DNA of 64,000 nucleotides from Gammaproteobacteria bacterium (GCA_024234995.1 JACKNF010000007.1:62001-126000), one strand, 5' to 3'; counted from the stretch's first letter, positions 17,067 through 26,670 are shown. The notes: generated from the letters alone by a model not told the origin. Translations and numbers: made by a program.

Positions 17067-17296
17067 GTTCCTTTAGTTTCGGTGCTCGATTTTAGAAAAA
17101 TGGCCCACTTTGAACTCAATTCATCGTTCGACCAACGCATAGTCACAAAACTGCAGATATACAAGCATGCATTATACCAATGATATGGTGTTTTCTAAAA
17201 AATGTGGTATTTGCTAAAAATAATTTCAATAAAAAAAGTAATGTTAATAATACATGAGTTAAATTATGGGCGATGCTTGGGATAGACAAAAGTTCG

Positions 17297-18151
17297 CTAT
17301 GGAACCTGGGCGGCTGCGAAGAATTGTCCTAGCAAATTAGCACAGGGCTCAGGGTCTTCCAGATGCGGGTGATGCCCGCCGGGTAAGATTTTAACGGTTA
17401 GATCGGAAACACGCGCATAACGCTCCTGCATGTAAGCCCTCTTAACCAAATAACCGTCTGCACCGCAAATGAGCAACGCTGGTGCTTTAATCCGTTCCAT
17501 ATAAGCCAGAATTTGCGGTTCACTCAGATACAACGGCGAGACAAAGCGTAACCGGGGATCCGTGCGCCAACCAAAACCTTGACCGATTGGTTGCAATCCG
17601 CGCTCGACCAGAATAGCCGCTGCCGGCCACGACAGACCACTGGCTTCGCAACGGGCTTGGATAGCCGCATCGATATTCGGGTAAACCGGTGGGCGCTTGT
17701 GCAGTAACGCATTCATCTGTTTCATGGACTTGAGCAGATCGGCCGGACCGTCAGCCGGATTGCTGGTCGGCGGCCCCAAACCTTCAATCATCGCCACCCG
17801 AGTCACCCGCTCCGGTAGGATGGCAGCCATGAAGCTGGCAATGCCACCCCCCATCGAATGGCCCAGCACAGCAAAGCACCCCCAATCCAGTGCATCAACA
17901 GCAGCAACCATATCCGGGATGAAATCCACGAAATGATAATGCGCACCCGGCGGACGGTGCCCTGAAAAGCCATGTCCAGTCAGATCAACGGCTACCAGCC
18001 GGATTCCAGGCAGCAACGGCGCCAAGGCATCAAAACTGGCAGCGTTATCCAGCCAGCCATGCACTGCCAGCACGGGCAATCCATCTAGCGGCCCCCAGGC
18101 TCGTGCTGCCAACCGCAGCCAGGGGGTTTGAAGTTCCAATTCCTCAGCCAT
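17297..18151 (-). CDS. Alpha/beta hydrolase
   Basis: 284 residues, soluble. The oxyanion segment HGWLDN (31-36), nucleophile elbow GHSMGGG with Ser99, acid in LLICGADGYLVKR (about 230-242) and catalytic His in LPGGHHPHLEDP near the C-terminus make a complete triad. Resembles the broad serine hydrolase group of MhpC-like enzymes; substrate unknown. It stands alone between AT-rich spacers. A weak hairpin with GGGGT/ACCCC arms and a T-rich tail sits 20-40 bases upstream of its start. Confidence 0.85.
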   Translation of the reverse strand: MAEELELQTPWLRLAARAWGPLDGLPVLAVHGWLDNAASFDALAPLLPGIRLVAVDLTGHGFSGHRPPGAHYHFVDFIPDMVAAVDALDWGCFAVLGHSMGGGIASFMAAILPERVTRVAMIEGLGPPTSNPADGPADLLKSMKQMNALLHKRPPVYPNIDAAIQARCEASGLSWPAAAILVERGLQPIGQGFGWRTDPRLRFVSPLYLSEPQILAYMERIKAPALLICGADGYLVKRAYMQERYARVSDLTVKILPGGHHPHLEDPEPCANLLGQFFAAAQVP

Positions 18152-18387
18152 TCACGCCACTAAAAAATAAGGGGTTTTATGAAAATAACACCCCGTTTCT
18201 GAATAGATATTGAGTTCTTAGCCGGTTGGATTACACGCAGTGAAACCCCATATTTCAGGTCATTGCTGGGCAATATTTCGCCTTTTCCTAATCTGCGGCC
18301 TGCAGTTAACAATGTAGAACCTATAAAAATTTATAACATATTGATTACGAAAACTGGATAGTTGGGAATAACCCTTATTCGCTTGAA

Positions 18388-21300
18388 TCACTCACTGCGC
18401 CAGCCTGCTAAGCAGTCAAGAGCAGGATGTTCAGCGCTGGGCCGGTCAAGGTGATAGCCTTGGACGAGATCCACGCCTAGGTCCCGCAACATATCGAGGG
18501 TGGCAGCATCCTCGACAAACTCTGCAACGGTTGTTTTGCGCAGACCACGCGCCACTTCCACCATAGCCCGGATGAACACCTGGTTATCATAGTGGTTGAG
18601 CAGATCGCGGACGAACAAGCCGTCGATCTTCAAAATCTTGACGTTCAGGTACTTCAAGTACGCGAATGTGGAGAAACCGCTGCCGAAGTCATCCAGACAC
18701 ACACCGCACCCTACCTGCTGGATAGCCTCAATAAAACGTTGTGCATCCTGAACATCCGATACGGCGGCGGTTTCGGTGAGTTCGATCAGTAGCCGCTGAG
18801 GATCCACACCGTGTTGTGTAAGCAATCGCTGAATGTTTTGCGGCAAGGCCGGATCATCAAACGTGCGGCCCGAGATATTGACAGCAAGCGGCGGCAAGTC
18901 AGTGCTCCGGCCCAATAGGGCGATGCTCTTCTGCAACACCCAGCGATCGATGTCGAGCACCTGCCCGCTTTTTTCAGACAAGGGAATAAATTGGCCCGGG
19001 AGAATGAGGTGCCCGGATTCATCCGAATTGCGCATCCGGATTAATACTTCTAGATGGCTAAGTGATCTGTCTTTTATATGATACACCCCCTGAAAGTGCA
19101 GTTCGAATAATTGGCCTTCTAACGCTTGGGCGATCCGGCTGTGCCAATTCAGGCGCCGTACCATCACCTCGGTCGAATCACGGCGAGGATCGTATATCGC
19201 CCAGGTGTTCTTACCCTGATTTTTTGCCTGATACATCGCTGTATCAGCGTGAGCCACTAAGTCTTCTATGTTCTCACCGTGTTCAGGAAAGAAGGCAACC
19301 CCCACGCTGGCTGTCAGGCGCAGGTTCGTCCCGCGGAAGCGAAACGGTATCGCGGACACCGTACCCGCAATGCGGGCAGGAAGCGCGCTCGGCTCGTACT
19401 CCGCTCCAATAGTGCTGATGATGGCAAATTCATCGCCCCCAAGCCGCGCGAACATCTCCGTAGCACGCACGTGAGTGGTAATTTCACCTGCGGTGCGTAC
19501 CAGCACCATATCACCAGCCCGGTGGCCGAACGTGTCATTGATAGCTTTAAATTCATCCAGATCGAAGTAGATCACTGCAAACTTATCGCTGCTGCGCAGC
19601 GAAGAGGCAATTTTCTGCTCTAGGTACTTTTGGAAGCTGTGCCGGTTAAACAGGCCGGTCAACGGGTCACGCTCGGCCAGATAGAGCAATTGCTGGGCAG
19701 TTTGGCGTTCATGAGTAATATCCTCGTAAAGCCACAGCCGCCCTAGCATACGATCCTCGGTATCCAGTACCGGATACGACATTTGGGTGAGAAGACGCCC
19801 ATCGTAGAGGTTAATTTCGAAGCGCTCGCTGATTTCGTGAGTATCCAGGACCTGCAACACGTATCGCGAAGCGTGATCCGGCCGCGCAAGGCGGTGGGTG
19901 GAATGTTCCAAAATTTTCCGCATCGGCTGTCCGACCAGATCCAGTGTTTCGTCGATAGCCCACATCCTTAAAAAAGCCGGATTGAGGTATTCCACATGCT
20001 GTTGGTTGTCTTCGAATAGAATTCCGACATTCATAGCCGCCAGCAAGGCCCGCAGCCGGCCCTGTTCGCGCCGGGTTACCATCAATAATTCCCGCTGCCG
20101 CTGCTCAGCGACCCGTAGTTCCTCGACAGTGACCGCCAGCGCCGATTCCGCCTGCTTGCGCTCTGTGATGTCCGTATGGGTTCCCAGCATACGCAGCGGT
20201 TTGCCCTTGTCATCCCACTGGACAATGCTCCCGAGCGAGAGAATCCAGATCCAATCGCCCCCTCTGGTGCGCTGGCGGCACTCCACCCGGTAGTCGGAAA
20301 GCTTCCCAGACACGTAACGCTTGTAGGTCCGGGCTACCGGCTCGTAATCATCTGGGTGCAACCGCTTAATCCACGCTGCCTTGGTCTCTTGGAGTTCATT
20401 CGGTCCGTAGCCAAGCATCCGGGCGTACTCGGGACTAACAATAGCTTCACCGGTTTGCATATTCAGGTCGTAGAGTCCCTGATGGGCTGCCTTTAACGCC
20501 AGCCGCAGCCGCTCCTCGTTTTCTCGCAGAGCAGTTTCAGCGCGCTCGCGTTCCCTGATCTCTTGTTCAAGCGCCATGTTGACCGCAGCCAGCGCTTGAT
20601 TACGCTCAGTTTCGAGCTCAGTCTGCCGCTGTAATTGCCGATGGGCGCTGTCGAGTTGCTCCAGCATTTGGTTGAAAGCGCGCCCGAGCTGCTCAACTTC
20701 AAACACTCCGTGGAAAGCAAACCGGTGTTCTAGCGAGCCGCTTTCAATGATCGATTGGGCGACAGATTGCAGCTCACGCAAGGGGCGGGTCAGATAATGA
20801 GCACCCACCTGGGCAAGGGCGGCAACGACCAGCACCATGCCGGTACCTATAGTGGCGTAGAGCAGGAGCAACCGGTTCAAGGATGCCGTTAATGCGCTCC
20901 GGTCTGTCGACACTTCAACAGCAATCCACAGCGGCTTCAGCCCGGCCGGCAGGGGCAGCATTTCCACATGTGCCAGACGGTCCGGATCCTGAAGGTCACC
21001 AGACAATACCGCAGCCAGTGATACCATGCCCTGCTTTGGGTAAACAAGCCGCAGCATAATGCCTCCCTCGCTTGGAGCCGGCAGGGAAGATTGCACATAG
21101 GCCAATACGATTTTGTAAAGCAAGGCCCCCTCGGGCGAGAGGGTGCGAGAATAAAAAATCGGTTCAGCTACGAACAGATAATCGCCCGCAGCGTCTGTTC
21201 CGATCGCCGCATAGAGTTTGCCGGTCTCCAGCACCTGATGCTGCCAATCGTGGGCTTCGAAGGGCACTTGGTAATTCCCGGCGATAGGCTGGCCCTGGAA

Positions 21301-21699
21301 ATCCGTCACCAGCAGGGTCACAGGCACTTCACTGATGCGGGAAAAATCCTTAAGAAAGGGTACCAGCGCAGTTTGGCGAGTCAGGCTGTCCATCAGCGAG
21401 TTCAGGATCAGCGCATTCTCCGGCAACGTTCCTAAGGTAGCCGTAATGGAGCGTAAGGTGTTGCCAAGTTGCTGTGCATACAGGATAGCTTGATTCTCCA
21501 GGGCGATGTCCTGGTTTTCGATTAACTGCCTGCGAGTAACGATGTAGGACAGGCCACCGGCTGCTAAGACAAAGCCAAGCGTCAGGACTGTCGCTGCGAG
21601 CGCGATATGGGTGGACAAACGCATCCTGGAAGGCGCTGATCCAGCATCAGATACCAGGGATGGCGGTGCGTTAGCCATGCTGGTTTGATGGCGTACCAT
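18388..21699 (-). CDS. PAS-GGDEF-EAL cyclic-di-GMP enzyme with periplasmic sensor
   Basis: 1103 residues. Transmembrane helix 1 (about 31-53), periplasmic sensing region 54-275, helix 2 (276-300), HAMP (301-355), coiled coil, two PAS domains (about 393-513 and 548-665), GGDEF (about 670-840) and EAL (855-1095). The cyclase motif GGDEF (754-758) is intact. The inhibitory site has RATE instead of RxxD, so product inhibition may be lost. The phosphodiesterase motif reads EVL (884-886), but the catalytic glutamate, ELTE, DDFGSG (1003-1008), Lys1024, Glu1060 and Gln1080 remain, so either or both activities are possible. Starts three bases after the binding-protein gene and probably responds to it. 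Confidence 0.92.
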   Translation of the reverse strand: MVRHQTSMANAPPSLVSDAGSAPSRMRLSTHIALAATVLTLGFVLAAGGLSYIVTRRQLIENQDIALENQAILYAQQLGNTLRSITATLGTLPENALILNSLMDSLTRQTALVPFLKDFSRISEVPVTLLVTDFQGQPIAGNYQVPFEAHDWQHQVLETGKLYAAIGTDAAGDYLFVAEPIFYSRTLSPEGALLYKIVLAYVQSSLPAPSEGGIMLRLVYPKQGMVSLAAVLSGDLQDPDRLAHVEMLPLPAGLKPLWIAVEVSTDRSALTASLNRLLLLYATIGTGMVLVVAALAQVGAHYLTRPLRELQSVAQSIIESGSLEHRFAFHGVFEVEQLGRAFNQMLEQLDSAHRQLQRQTELETERNQALAAVNMALEQEIRERERAETALRENEERLRLALKAAHQGLYDLNMQTGEAIVSPEYARMLGYGPNELQETKAAWIKRLHPDDYEPVARTYKRYVSGKLSDYRVECRQRTRGGDWIWILSLGSIVQWDDKGKPLRMLGTHTDITERKQAESALAVTVEELRVAEQRQRELLMVTRREQGRLRALLAAMNVGILFEDNQQHVEYLNPAFLRMWAIDETLDLVGQPMRKILEHSTHRLARPDHASRYVLQVLDTHEISERFEINLYDGRLLTQMSYPVLDTEDRMLGRLWLYEDITHERQTAQQLLYLAERDPLTGLFNRHSFQKYLEQKIASSLRSSDKFAVIYFDLDEFKAINDTFGHRAGDMVLVRTAGEITTHVRATEMFARLGGDEFAIISTIGAEYEPSALPARIAGTVSAIPFRFRGTNLRLTASVGVAFFPEHGENIEDLVAHADTAMYQAKNQGKNTWAIYDPRRDSTEVMVRRLNWHSRIAQALEGQLFELHFQGVYHIKDRSLSHLEVLIRMRNSDESGHLILPGQFIPLSEKSGQVLDIDRWVLQKSIALLGRSTDLPPLAVNISGRTFDDPALPQNIQRLLTQHGVDPQRLLIELTETAAVSDVQDAQRFIEAIQQVGCGVCLDDFGSGFSTFAYLKYLNVKILKIDGLFVRDLLNHYDNQVFIRAMVEVARGLRKTTVAEFVEDAATLDMLRDLGVDLVQGYHLDRPSAEHPALDCLAGWRSE

Positions 21700-21702
21700 T
21701 GC

Positions 21703-22887
21703 TCAATTTTCCGGCAACAAGGGTACGATAGCGCCATCGAGGCGGTAAGTTGCCATAAAGATATCCTCGGCCCCGAGTGCATCGTGATTGTCTGAGGTAA
21801 ACGGCCGTTCAAAGAACTTGACTAGACCACGGTACTGGGTAACGCTTTCTAAAGCACTGCGGACCGCACGCCGGTCTGTAGTCCCCGCCAGGTCAATGGC
21901 GCGCGCCACCAGGTGGGTGAGATCGTAGGCTTGGCCGACCCCGACTGGCGATTCAATCTCTTCAATACGGGATAAGCCGAACAGCCGGGCACTCACAGCC
22001 AGCACCTGCTGTGTTATCGCAGGATCTGCTTTATAGAAGCTAAATGTCTGAACTACTGAAAAATCGATCTTCGCCAGATCGTTCCCGACCAGATTAACAA
22101 AATTCCCGCCCGTCACCCCCCAGTGACTAATGATTGGTATTCGTTGCCCTAGAGGTAAAGCAGCCATCTCTCGACAGAGAATCACAGCTTCACTGTCGTT
22201 AGCGACAAACACGATCGCTTGTGCTCCAGACGCGCGCAGTGCCTGGTATTTGTCAATCATGGTTTGGTCGCCCCACTGATACCACTCAATCCCCACCGAA
22301 TGAGGCGCGGAAGCCTCAAGGAAGTATTGCTTGGCAGAAGCAAGATTACTCCTACCCCAAGAGGTATTGGGGAGCAGCAAACCGACCCGCTCCATCCCTT
22401 TGCTGAGTGCGTGTCGCAACATCAGGGGCATCGCCAGTCCATCCCGCAATGAAAGGCGAAAAATATAGTTGGGCTTATTACCATTATGGGTGATAGCATC
22501 CGCCGCCGCCCACGGGTCGAGAACGATCATTTCCAGTTCATGCGCGAGATTCACGTATTCCAGAACAACCGGGCTGAAACGGCCGACGAACATCGCCACC
22601 ATATCGGGCATCCGGGCAAAGTCCTCCAGATTTTTCACGCCGCGGGCCGTTACCGCACGGTTGTCTTTGGAAACGAGTTGCAAGGGACGGCCACCTAAGA
22701 CTCCACCCGCACGGTTGATCTCGTCAATGGCAATTAGAATGCCGCGCTCAATGGCTTGGGCGGAGGTACTCTGCTCAACGCTGAATTCGCCATCAAAGCC
22801 TAGGTAAACCGGCTTGGCCTCTTCAGCCCGCAGGGCCGATGAGAGGAAGAGAATCGTGCAAAAGAACAATGCTTGGAGACGAAACAT
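21703..22887 (-). CDS. Periplasmic ligand-binding protein (Leu/Ile/Val-binding type I fold)
   Basis: 394 residues. Signal peptide at 1-21 (FFCTILFLSSALRA, cleavage before EEAK). The rest reads as a type I periplasmic binding protein of the branched-chain amino acid or urea/amide group (RGILIAIDEINRAGGVLGGRPLQLV, FVGRFSPVVLEYVNLA, AYDLTHLVARAIDLAG). No ABC permease or ATPase genes are near. The stop codon lies three bases from the start of the PAS-GGDEF-EAL gene, so it is likely a sensing subunit for that enzyme rather than a transporter part (inference). Confidence 0.85.
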   Translation of the reverse strand: MFRLQALFFCTILFLSSALRAEEAKPVYLGFDGEFSVEQSTSAQAIERGILIAIDEINRAGGVLGGRPLQLVSKDNRAVTARGVKNLEDFARMPDMVAMFVGRFSPVVLEYVNLAHELEMIVLDPWAAADAITHNGNKPNYIFRLSLRDGLAMPLMLRHALSKGMERVGLLLPNTSWGRSNLASAKQYFLEASAPHSVGIEWYQWGDQTMIDKYQALRASGAQAIVFVANDSEAVILCREMAALPLGQRIPIISHWGVTGGNFVNLVGNDLAKIDFSVVQTFSFYKADPAITQQVLAVSARLFGLSRIEEIESPVGVGQAYDLTHLVARAIDLAGTTDRRAVRSALESVTQYRGLVKFFERPFTSDNHDALGAEDIFMATYRLDGAIVPLLPEN

Positions 22888-23210
22888 GGGCTACCCTCGA
22901 ATTAGGAGAACAAACGAGACCGGTAGAGATTCAAAACGATCGTCTTACATCTAGAAGCGGGTCAAGCAGGGCGGTGATATGGATCAACTTGAATACTTTC
23001 CCCGGCATGCCGAAAGCTGCTGTTTGATTTGCAGAGGGTTGATCCGGGACAAGCTAACATTACTTAACGCACCCTACGAGGTGCTTTTAGTCAGATCCTC
23101 CCTCTCTCTCCATGAGTGAGGGAAGCAACAACCTGGAAAATCGCTCTCTCCCTATGAGGAATAAAAGTTTTTATACAGACCGTTAAACGGATCGAAACCA
23201 CCACCTCTCT
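22888..23210. other. Gene-free spacer with palindromic repeat pieces
   Basis: Holds CCTCCCTCTCTCTCC...GAGTGAGGGAAG near 23097-23125 and CTCTCTCCC...GAGG near 23143-23160, the same repeat style as elsewhere. The promoter of the binding-protein gene should lie at its left end, but I see no clear -10/-35 pair. No gene is visible. Confidence 0.45.
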
Positions 23211-23540
23211 CTAACCGCGCATCTCTACTGGATAGTTCCAGCCAGTATCGTCTGGGAATAAGGGAACGTATTTCATACTGGTCCGAGGTTCGGCCATCAT
23301 TTCCGCTACTGTGTCGCGCCAAGTTGCATAATGAGCGGTTTCTTTATGCTGAGCAGGCGCTTCGACGGTACGGTAGATCTCGATCAGCACAAAACGGGTT
23401 GGATCGTCAGTTTGTTGAATCACATCAAATCGGACAATGCCTGGTTCCTGGATGCTATGACGAGCGTTTTCTAGTGAAGCATTTTTGAAAGCGTCAATGC
23501 AGTCTGGTTTGACGTGAACAAGCACATGAACGATTAGCAT
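23211..23540 (-). CDS. Antibiotic biosynthesis monooxygenase (ABM) fold protein
   Basis: 109 residues from the ATG at 23540, preceded by AGGAGAA; a longer frame to 23618 overlaps ubiA and lacks a ribosome site. Pattern LIVHVLVHVKPDCIDAFKNAS, EPGIVRFDVIQQTDDPTRFVLIEIYRT, HKETAHYATW is typical of the dimeric ABM ferredoxin-like fold (LsrG/YgiN type). Members are cofactor-free monooxygenases or isomerases of quinones and signals. Position after ubiA might hint at a quinone substrate, but that is speculation. Confidence 0.85.
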   Translation of the reverse strand: MLIVHVLVHVKPDCIDAFKNASLENARHSIQEPGIVRFDVIQQTDDPTRFVLIEIYRTVEAPAQHKETAHYATWRDTVAEMMAEPRTSMKYVPLFPDDTGWNYPVEMRG

Positions 23541-23577
23541 GATTTCTTCTCCTGGAAGCAGGCGGGAAAGGTGCTGT

Positions 23578-24459
23578 TCAAGAAGGCATTGCTGGCAGGA
23601 AATCCACCAGTAGCCCACAGAAGATCACCAGCCCAAACGCATTGTTATTGAGAAAGGCTTCAAAGCATTCTTCTGGCTTGCGGTTGCGGATCAGGTATTG
23701 CTGATAGAGTGCCAGCCAGCTAGCCGCTAACAATCCCAGATAATAGATACCGCCCCGGCCGCTTAAAAAACCAATTCCGGCCAACAGCACCAGCAGCGCT
23801 ACTTGCAGATAGCCAATAATTTGCTTATCCCGTTTGCCAAATAGAATGGCCGTCGATTTCACACCAATTTTGAGGTCATCCTCCCGGTCGACCATTGCAT
23901 ACTGAGTGTCATAAATGACTGACCATAGCACATTGGCGAGAAACAGCAACCAGGCAGCCAGCGGCAACTCTTGGCTCACTGCTGCATAGGCCATCGGAAT
24001 GGCCCAGCCAAAGGCTGCACCCAGGTGTATTTGAGGCAAGGGATGCAGCCGCTTCATAAACGGGTAAGTAATTGCCAGTGCCAGACCCGCGAAGGATAAC
24101 TGAATCGTCAGCGCATTCTGAGTCAGCACCAAAACGAAAGCCAGCAGGACCAGTGTCACCGCTACACCAGATGCTTCACCCAATGTAACCCGCCCAGCCG
24201 CCAGCGGCCGATCGCGGGTACGCGCGACATGCGGATCAAAACTGCGATCAGCGATATCATTCATCACACAGCCAGCCGAGCGCATCAAAACCACGCCCAG
24301 CGTAAAAACCAGCACAATACTGGCTGGGGGTTGGCCATTGCCTGCCAGCCACAACGCCCATAAGGTTGGCCATAGCAACAGATAGATACCAATAGGACGA
24401 TGCAAACGCATCAATAGCGCATATTCACGCAAGCGATCTTCAAAACGTTCAATGTTCAT
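23578..24459 (-). CDS. ubiA: 4-hydroxybenzoate polyprenyltransferase UbiA
   Basis: Membrane enzyme attaching the polyprenyl chain to 4-hydroxybenzoate in ubiquinone synthesis. 293 residues with about eight or nine transmembrane helices. Both aspartate-rich motifs are present: NDIADRSFDPHVARTRDRPLA and DTQYAMVDREDDLKIGVKST. The start lies two bases after the ubiC stop, and the pair works in sequence: UbiC makes 4-hydroxybenzoate, UbiA prenylates it. Confidence 0.96.
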   Translation of the reverse strand: MNIERFEDRLREYALLMRLHRPIGIYLLLWPTLWALWLAGNGQPPASIVLVFTLGVVLMRSAGCVMNDIADRSFDPHVARTRDRPLAAGRVTLGEASGVAVTLVLLAFVLVLTQNALTIQLSFAGLALAITYPFMKRLHPLPQIHLGAAFGWAIPMAYAAVSQELPLAAWLLFLANVLWSVIYDTQYAMVDREDDLKIGVKSTAILFGKRDKQIIGYLQVALLVLLAGIGFLSGRGGIYYLGLLAASWLALYQQYLIRNRKPEECFEAFLNNNAFGLVIFCGLLVDFLPAMPS

Positions 24460-24461
24460 AA

Positions 24462-25085
24462 TTAAGAGTGAATCCGATCAGCAAGGGATACCGGTAAATC
24501 AGGCAGGAAAATTTCACAGACCAGCAGTGGCTGGCCATCGATACGAAACACTGAGCGCCGCCCCCAGATCGTTTCTGGAGGTTCAGCAAAACCAGCAAAG
24601 GCACATTGATGCAACCGCTGACCTGCGATAATCCGGGCAATTTCCACGGGGCTGCGCTGAACGCTGGGGTCGGAGAACAATACCTCGCCCAGGGGACGGC
24701 TGCCGAGTTGAGTGAGCCGGCGGCCGCGGCCACGCAGGGTGGCAGCTGGAATCAACGTCCGGGCAAAGACCCAAGCCTGACCGCCGCAAACAAGTTGCAC
24801 CTCACGCGTCCACGTTCGAGCATCCAGGCGCAAGCGCAAGGTCCGCGCTTCATCCCGGCTAGGGCGGCTCCAGCCTTGCCAAAGCACCCGCACCTGGAAC
24901 CGGCCTGGACAGCACTGGCGCAAGCGCCGGGTCAGCGAGCCGGGATCAAACAGCCATTGAGCCAGTTCAGCCGGCAAACTTTGCGCTGAACGCAACCGGT
25001 GACTATGCCAGTGCGGCGGGTTATTGAGCAAGATAGAGTCAGCGTTATTCAAGGGTTTTAATTCTGGCAATTGCCGGGACAGCAA
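24462..25085 (-). CDS. ubiC: Chorismate pyruvate-lyase UbiC
   Basis: Converts chorismate to 4-hydroxybenzoate and pyruvate, the first step of ubiquinone synthesis. Up to 207 residues. Family features: GSLTRRLRQCCPGRFQVRVL near the N-terminus, FARTLIP, LGSRPLGEVLF and IWGRRSVFRIDGQPLLVCEIFLPDL at the C-terminus. The frame begins at a TTG (25085) with no clear ribosome site, so the true start may be a few codons inside. It is directly upstream of ubiA. Confidence 0.9.
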   Translation of the reverse strand: MLSRQLPELKPLNNADSILLNNPPHWHSHRLRSAQSLPAELAQWLFDPGSLTRRLRQCCPGRFQVRVLWQGWSRPSRDEARTLRLRLDARTWTREVQLVCGGQAWVFARTLIPAATLRGRGRRLTQLGSRPLGEVLFSDPSVQRSPVEIARIIAGQRLHQCAFAGFAEPPETIWGRRSVFRIDGQPLLVCEIFLPDLPVSLADRIHS

Positions 25086-25256
25086 GGTAGTGCATTATGG
25101 CATGGTTGCCACGTCTGGCGGGAAACCCTTGATAACGCCTAAACCCTGCCGTTATATCTTTTCTGTTATAGTTACCAGCGGCTACCTTAATCTATACCAT
25201 GGACCTTGGTGCCAGAAAACGGCAGCAAACGGTTTCATCAGTCTAACGAGTCAACG

Positions 25257-26432
25257 ATGCACGACGCTCAAAACGCACTGGTTTTTTCCCTGTTTCTGAT
25301 TTTTAGCGGTGCAGCGGTATTTGCTACGCTGGCGCTGTACGCCCGTCAAGCCTTGCCCATCGCCTACATTGTATTGGGAATCTTGATCGGCCCTTACGGC
25401 TTCAAGCTAATCGATAATGCATCGGCTATCGAGCAGATGGCGCAAATTGGCATTATGTTTCTGTTGTTCCTGCTGGGGCTAGATCTATTGCCGCAGCGAT
25501 TACTGCAAATGTTGCGTAAGGCCACCCTGATCACCTTTGGCACCTCGCTGGTCTTCGCTATGCTAGGCGCCGGGATCGGCTGGCTATTTGGCTACACCCT
25601 GGGGGAGTGCCTGCTAATCGGTGCAGCGATGACCTTTTCCAGCACTATCATCGGCCTCAAACTACTGCCAACCCGTACCCTGCACCACCAACACACCGGC
25701 GAGATTATCATCAGTATCCTGCTGCTGCAGGATTTGTTGGCCATCGCCATCCTGCTGTTAATTGAAGGATTAAGCGGACGTGGCTCCTCACTGCAAGGAC
25801 TGGGTTTGCTGATCGTGACACTACCGGTGCTGCTGGGCTTTGCCTACCTGGCTTCGCGTTACGTCTTGATCCCGCTAATCCATAAATTTGACAAGATCCG
25901 TGAGTACATCTTTCTGATCGCGATTGGCTGGTGTCTGTGCATTTCGCAGGTTGCAGCCCTATTAGGACTCTCTTACGCCGTCGGCGCCTTCATCGGTGGA
26001 GTGGCACTGGCCACCAGCCCGATTGCTTTGTATATTGCTGAAAGCCTCAAGCCACTGCGTGATTTTTTTCTGGTGCTGTTCTTCTTTTCGCTAGGCGCTG
26101 GCTTTGATCTAGGCATGCTGGGCGCGGTATTCCTGCCGACTCTGATATTGGGCGCGTTGCTGATGGGTGTTAAGCCCTGGGTATTTCGCGGTTTTCTGCA
26201 ATGGGCTGGGGAGCGGCCGCGCATCGCCATGGAAGTGGGCGTGCGATTGGGGCAAGTCAGCGAATTTGCTCTGCTGATTGCAGTGCTGGCCCAGCAAAAT
26301 GACCTGATTAGCCGGGAGGCATCCTACCTGGTGCAGGCCACAACTCTGCTGACCTTCATCGCCTCAACCTATTACCTCGTGCTAACTTATCCTACTCCGG
26401 TTGCGATTTCCGACAGCTTACGGCGGGATTAA
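25257..26432 (+). CDS. CPA2-family cation/proton antiporter (KefB-like, no TrkA domain)
   Basis: 391 residues from the ATG at 25257, chosen because MHDAQNALVFSLFLIFSG is a natural N-terminus for the first membrane helix; a GTG 17 codons upstream is less likely. About 12 or 13 transmembrane helices, with family motifs GILIGPYGFKLI, FLLFLLGLDLLPQRL, AAMTFSSTIIGLKLL and GAFIGGVALATSP. The TrkA-N regulatory domain of KefB/KefC is missing, so it looks like a simple Na+/H+ or K+/H+ exchanger. Ion specificity cannot be read from sequence. Confidence 0.88.
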   Translation: MHDAQNALVFSLFLIFSGAAVFATLALYARQALPIAYIVLGILIGPYGFKLIDNASAIEQMAQIGIMFLLFLLGLDLLPQRLLQMLRKATLITFGTSLVFAMLGAGIGWLFGYTLGECLLIGAAMTFSSTIIGLKLLPTRTLHHQHTGEIIISILLLQDLLAIAILLLIEGLSGRGSSLQGLGLLIVTLPVLLGFAYLASRYVLIPLIHKFDKIREYIFLIAIGWCLCISQVAALLGLSYAVGAFIGGVALATSPIALYIAESLKPLRDFFLVLFFFSLGAGFDLGMLGAVFLPTLILGALLMGVKPWVFRGFLQWAGERPRIAMEVGVRLGQVSEFALLIAVLAQQNDLISREASYLVQATTLLTFIASTYYLVLTYPTPVAISDSLRRD

Positions 26433-26454
26433 TAATAAGATATCGCATAAATCA

Positions 26455-26483
26455 TTGGCGTTTACCTTGGTTTTTCCTATAAT
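26455..26483 (+). promoter_or_regulatory. Sigma-70 promoter of the tkt-gap-pgk cluster
   Basis: -35 TTGGCG (26455-26460), 17-base spacer, consensus -10 TATAAT (26478-26483). The start of transcription would fall near 26490, leaving a leader of about 180 bases before the tkt ATG. Confidence 0.75.
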
Positions 26484-26489
26484 CGCCGC

Positions 26490-26670
26490 CATTTTTCGGC
26501 CGAACCGAATCCCAAAGGGGGGTTTGGCGCGACCGGACGTCCTTGGTGATCTCTCCGGTAAACGTCCCAGCAAGAGCGACGCGCGCAGCCGGATCGCGAA
26601 GCATCTTTAGATCGCTTCGCGATTTCTTCCGGGTTTCCCCGGCTTTTATGAGTACTGTAGGAGAGAGTTG
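26490..26670 (+). promoter_or_regulatory. Long structured tkt leader with two terminator-like hairpins
   Basis: Stem 1: GGACGT (26535-26540) with ACGTCC (26562-26567). Stem 2: ATCGCGAAGC (26593-26602) with GCTTCGCGAT (26614-26623), extended by ATC/GAT, followed by TTTC. Stem 3: CCGGG (26629-26633) with CCCGG (26638-26642), followed by CTTTT. The ribosome site TAGGAGAGAG follows at 26659. The form fits an attenuator or riboswitch; I match no known class. Confidence 0.45.

Noticed and set aside
18163..18194. Hairpin GGGGT/ACCCC with T-rich tail on the minus strand, as a terminator for the GGDEF-EAL gene
   Set aside because: Stem of five pairs with a 14-base loop, over 190 bases from the stop codon and only 12 bases from the next start; too weak to list as a terminator.
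26490..26670. Thiamine pyrophosphate riboswitch before tkt
   Set aside because: The conserved CUGAGA and related TPP motifs are not present, so I left the leader unassigned.
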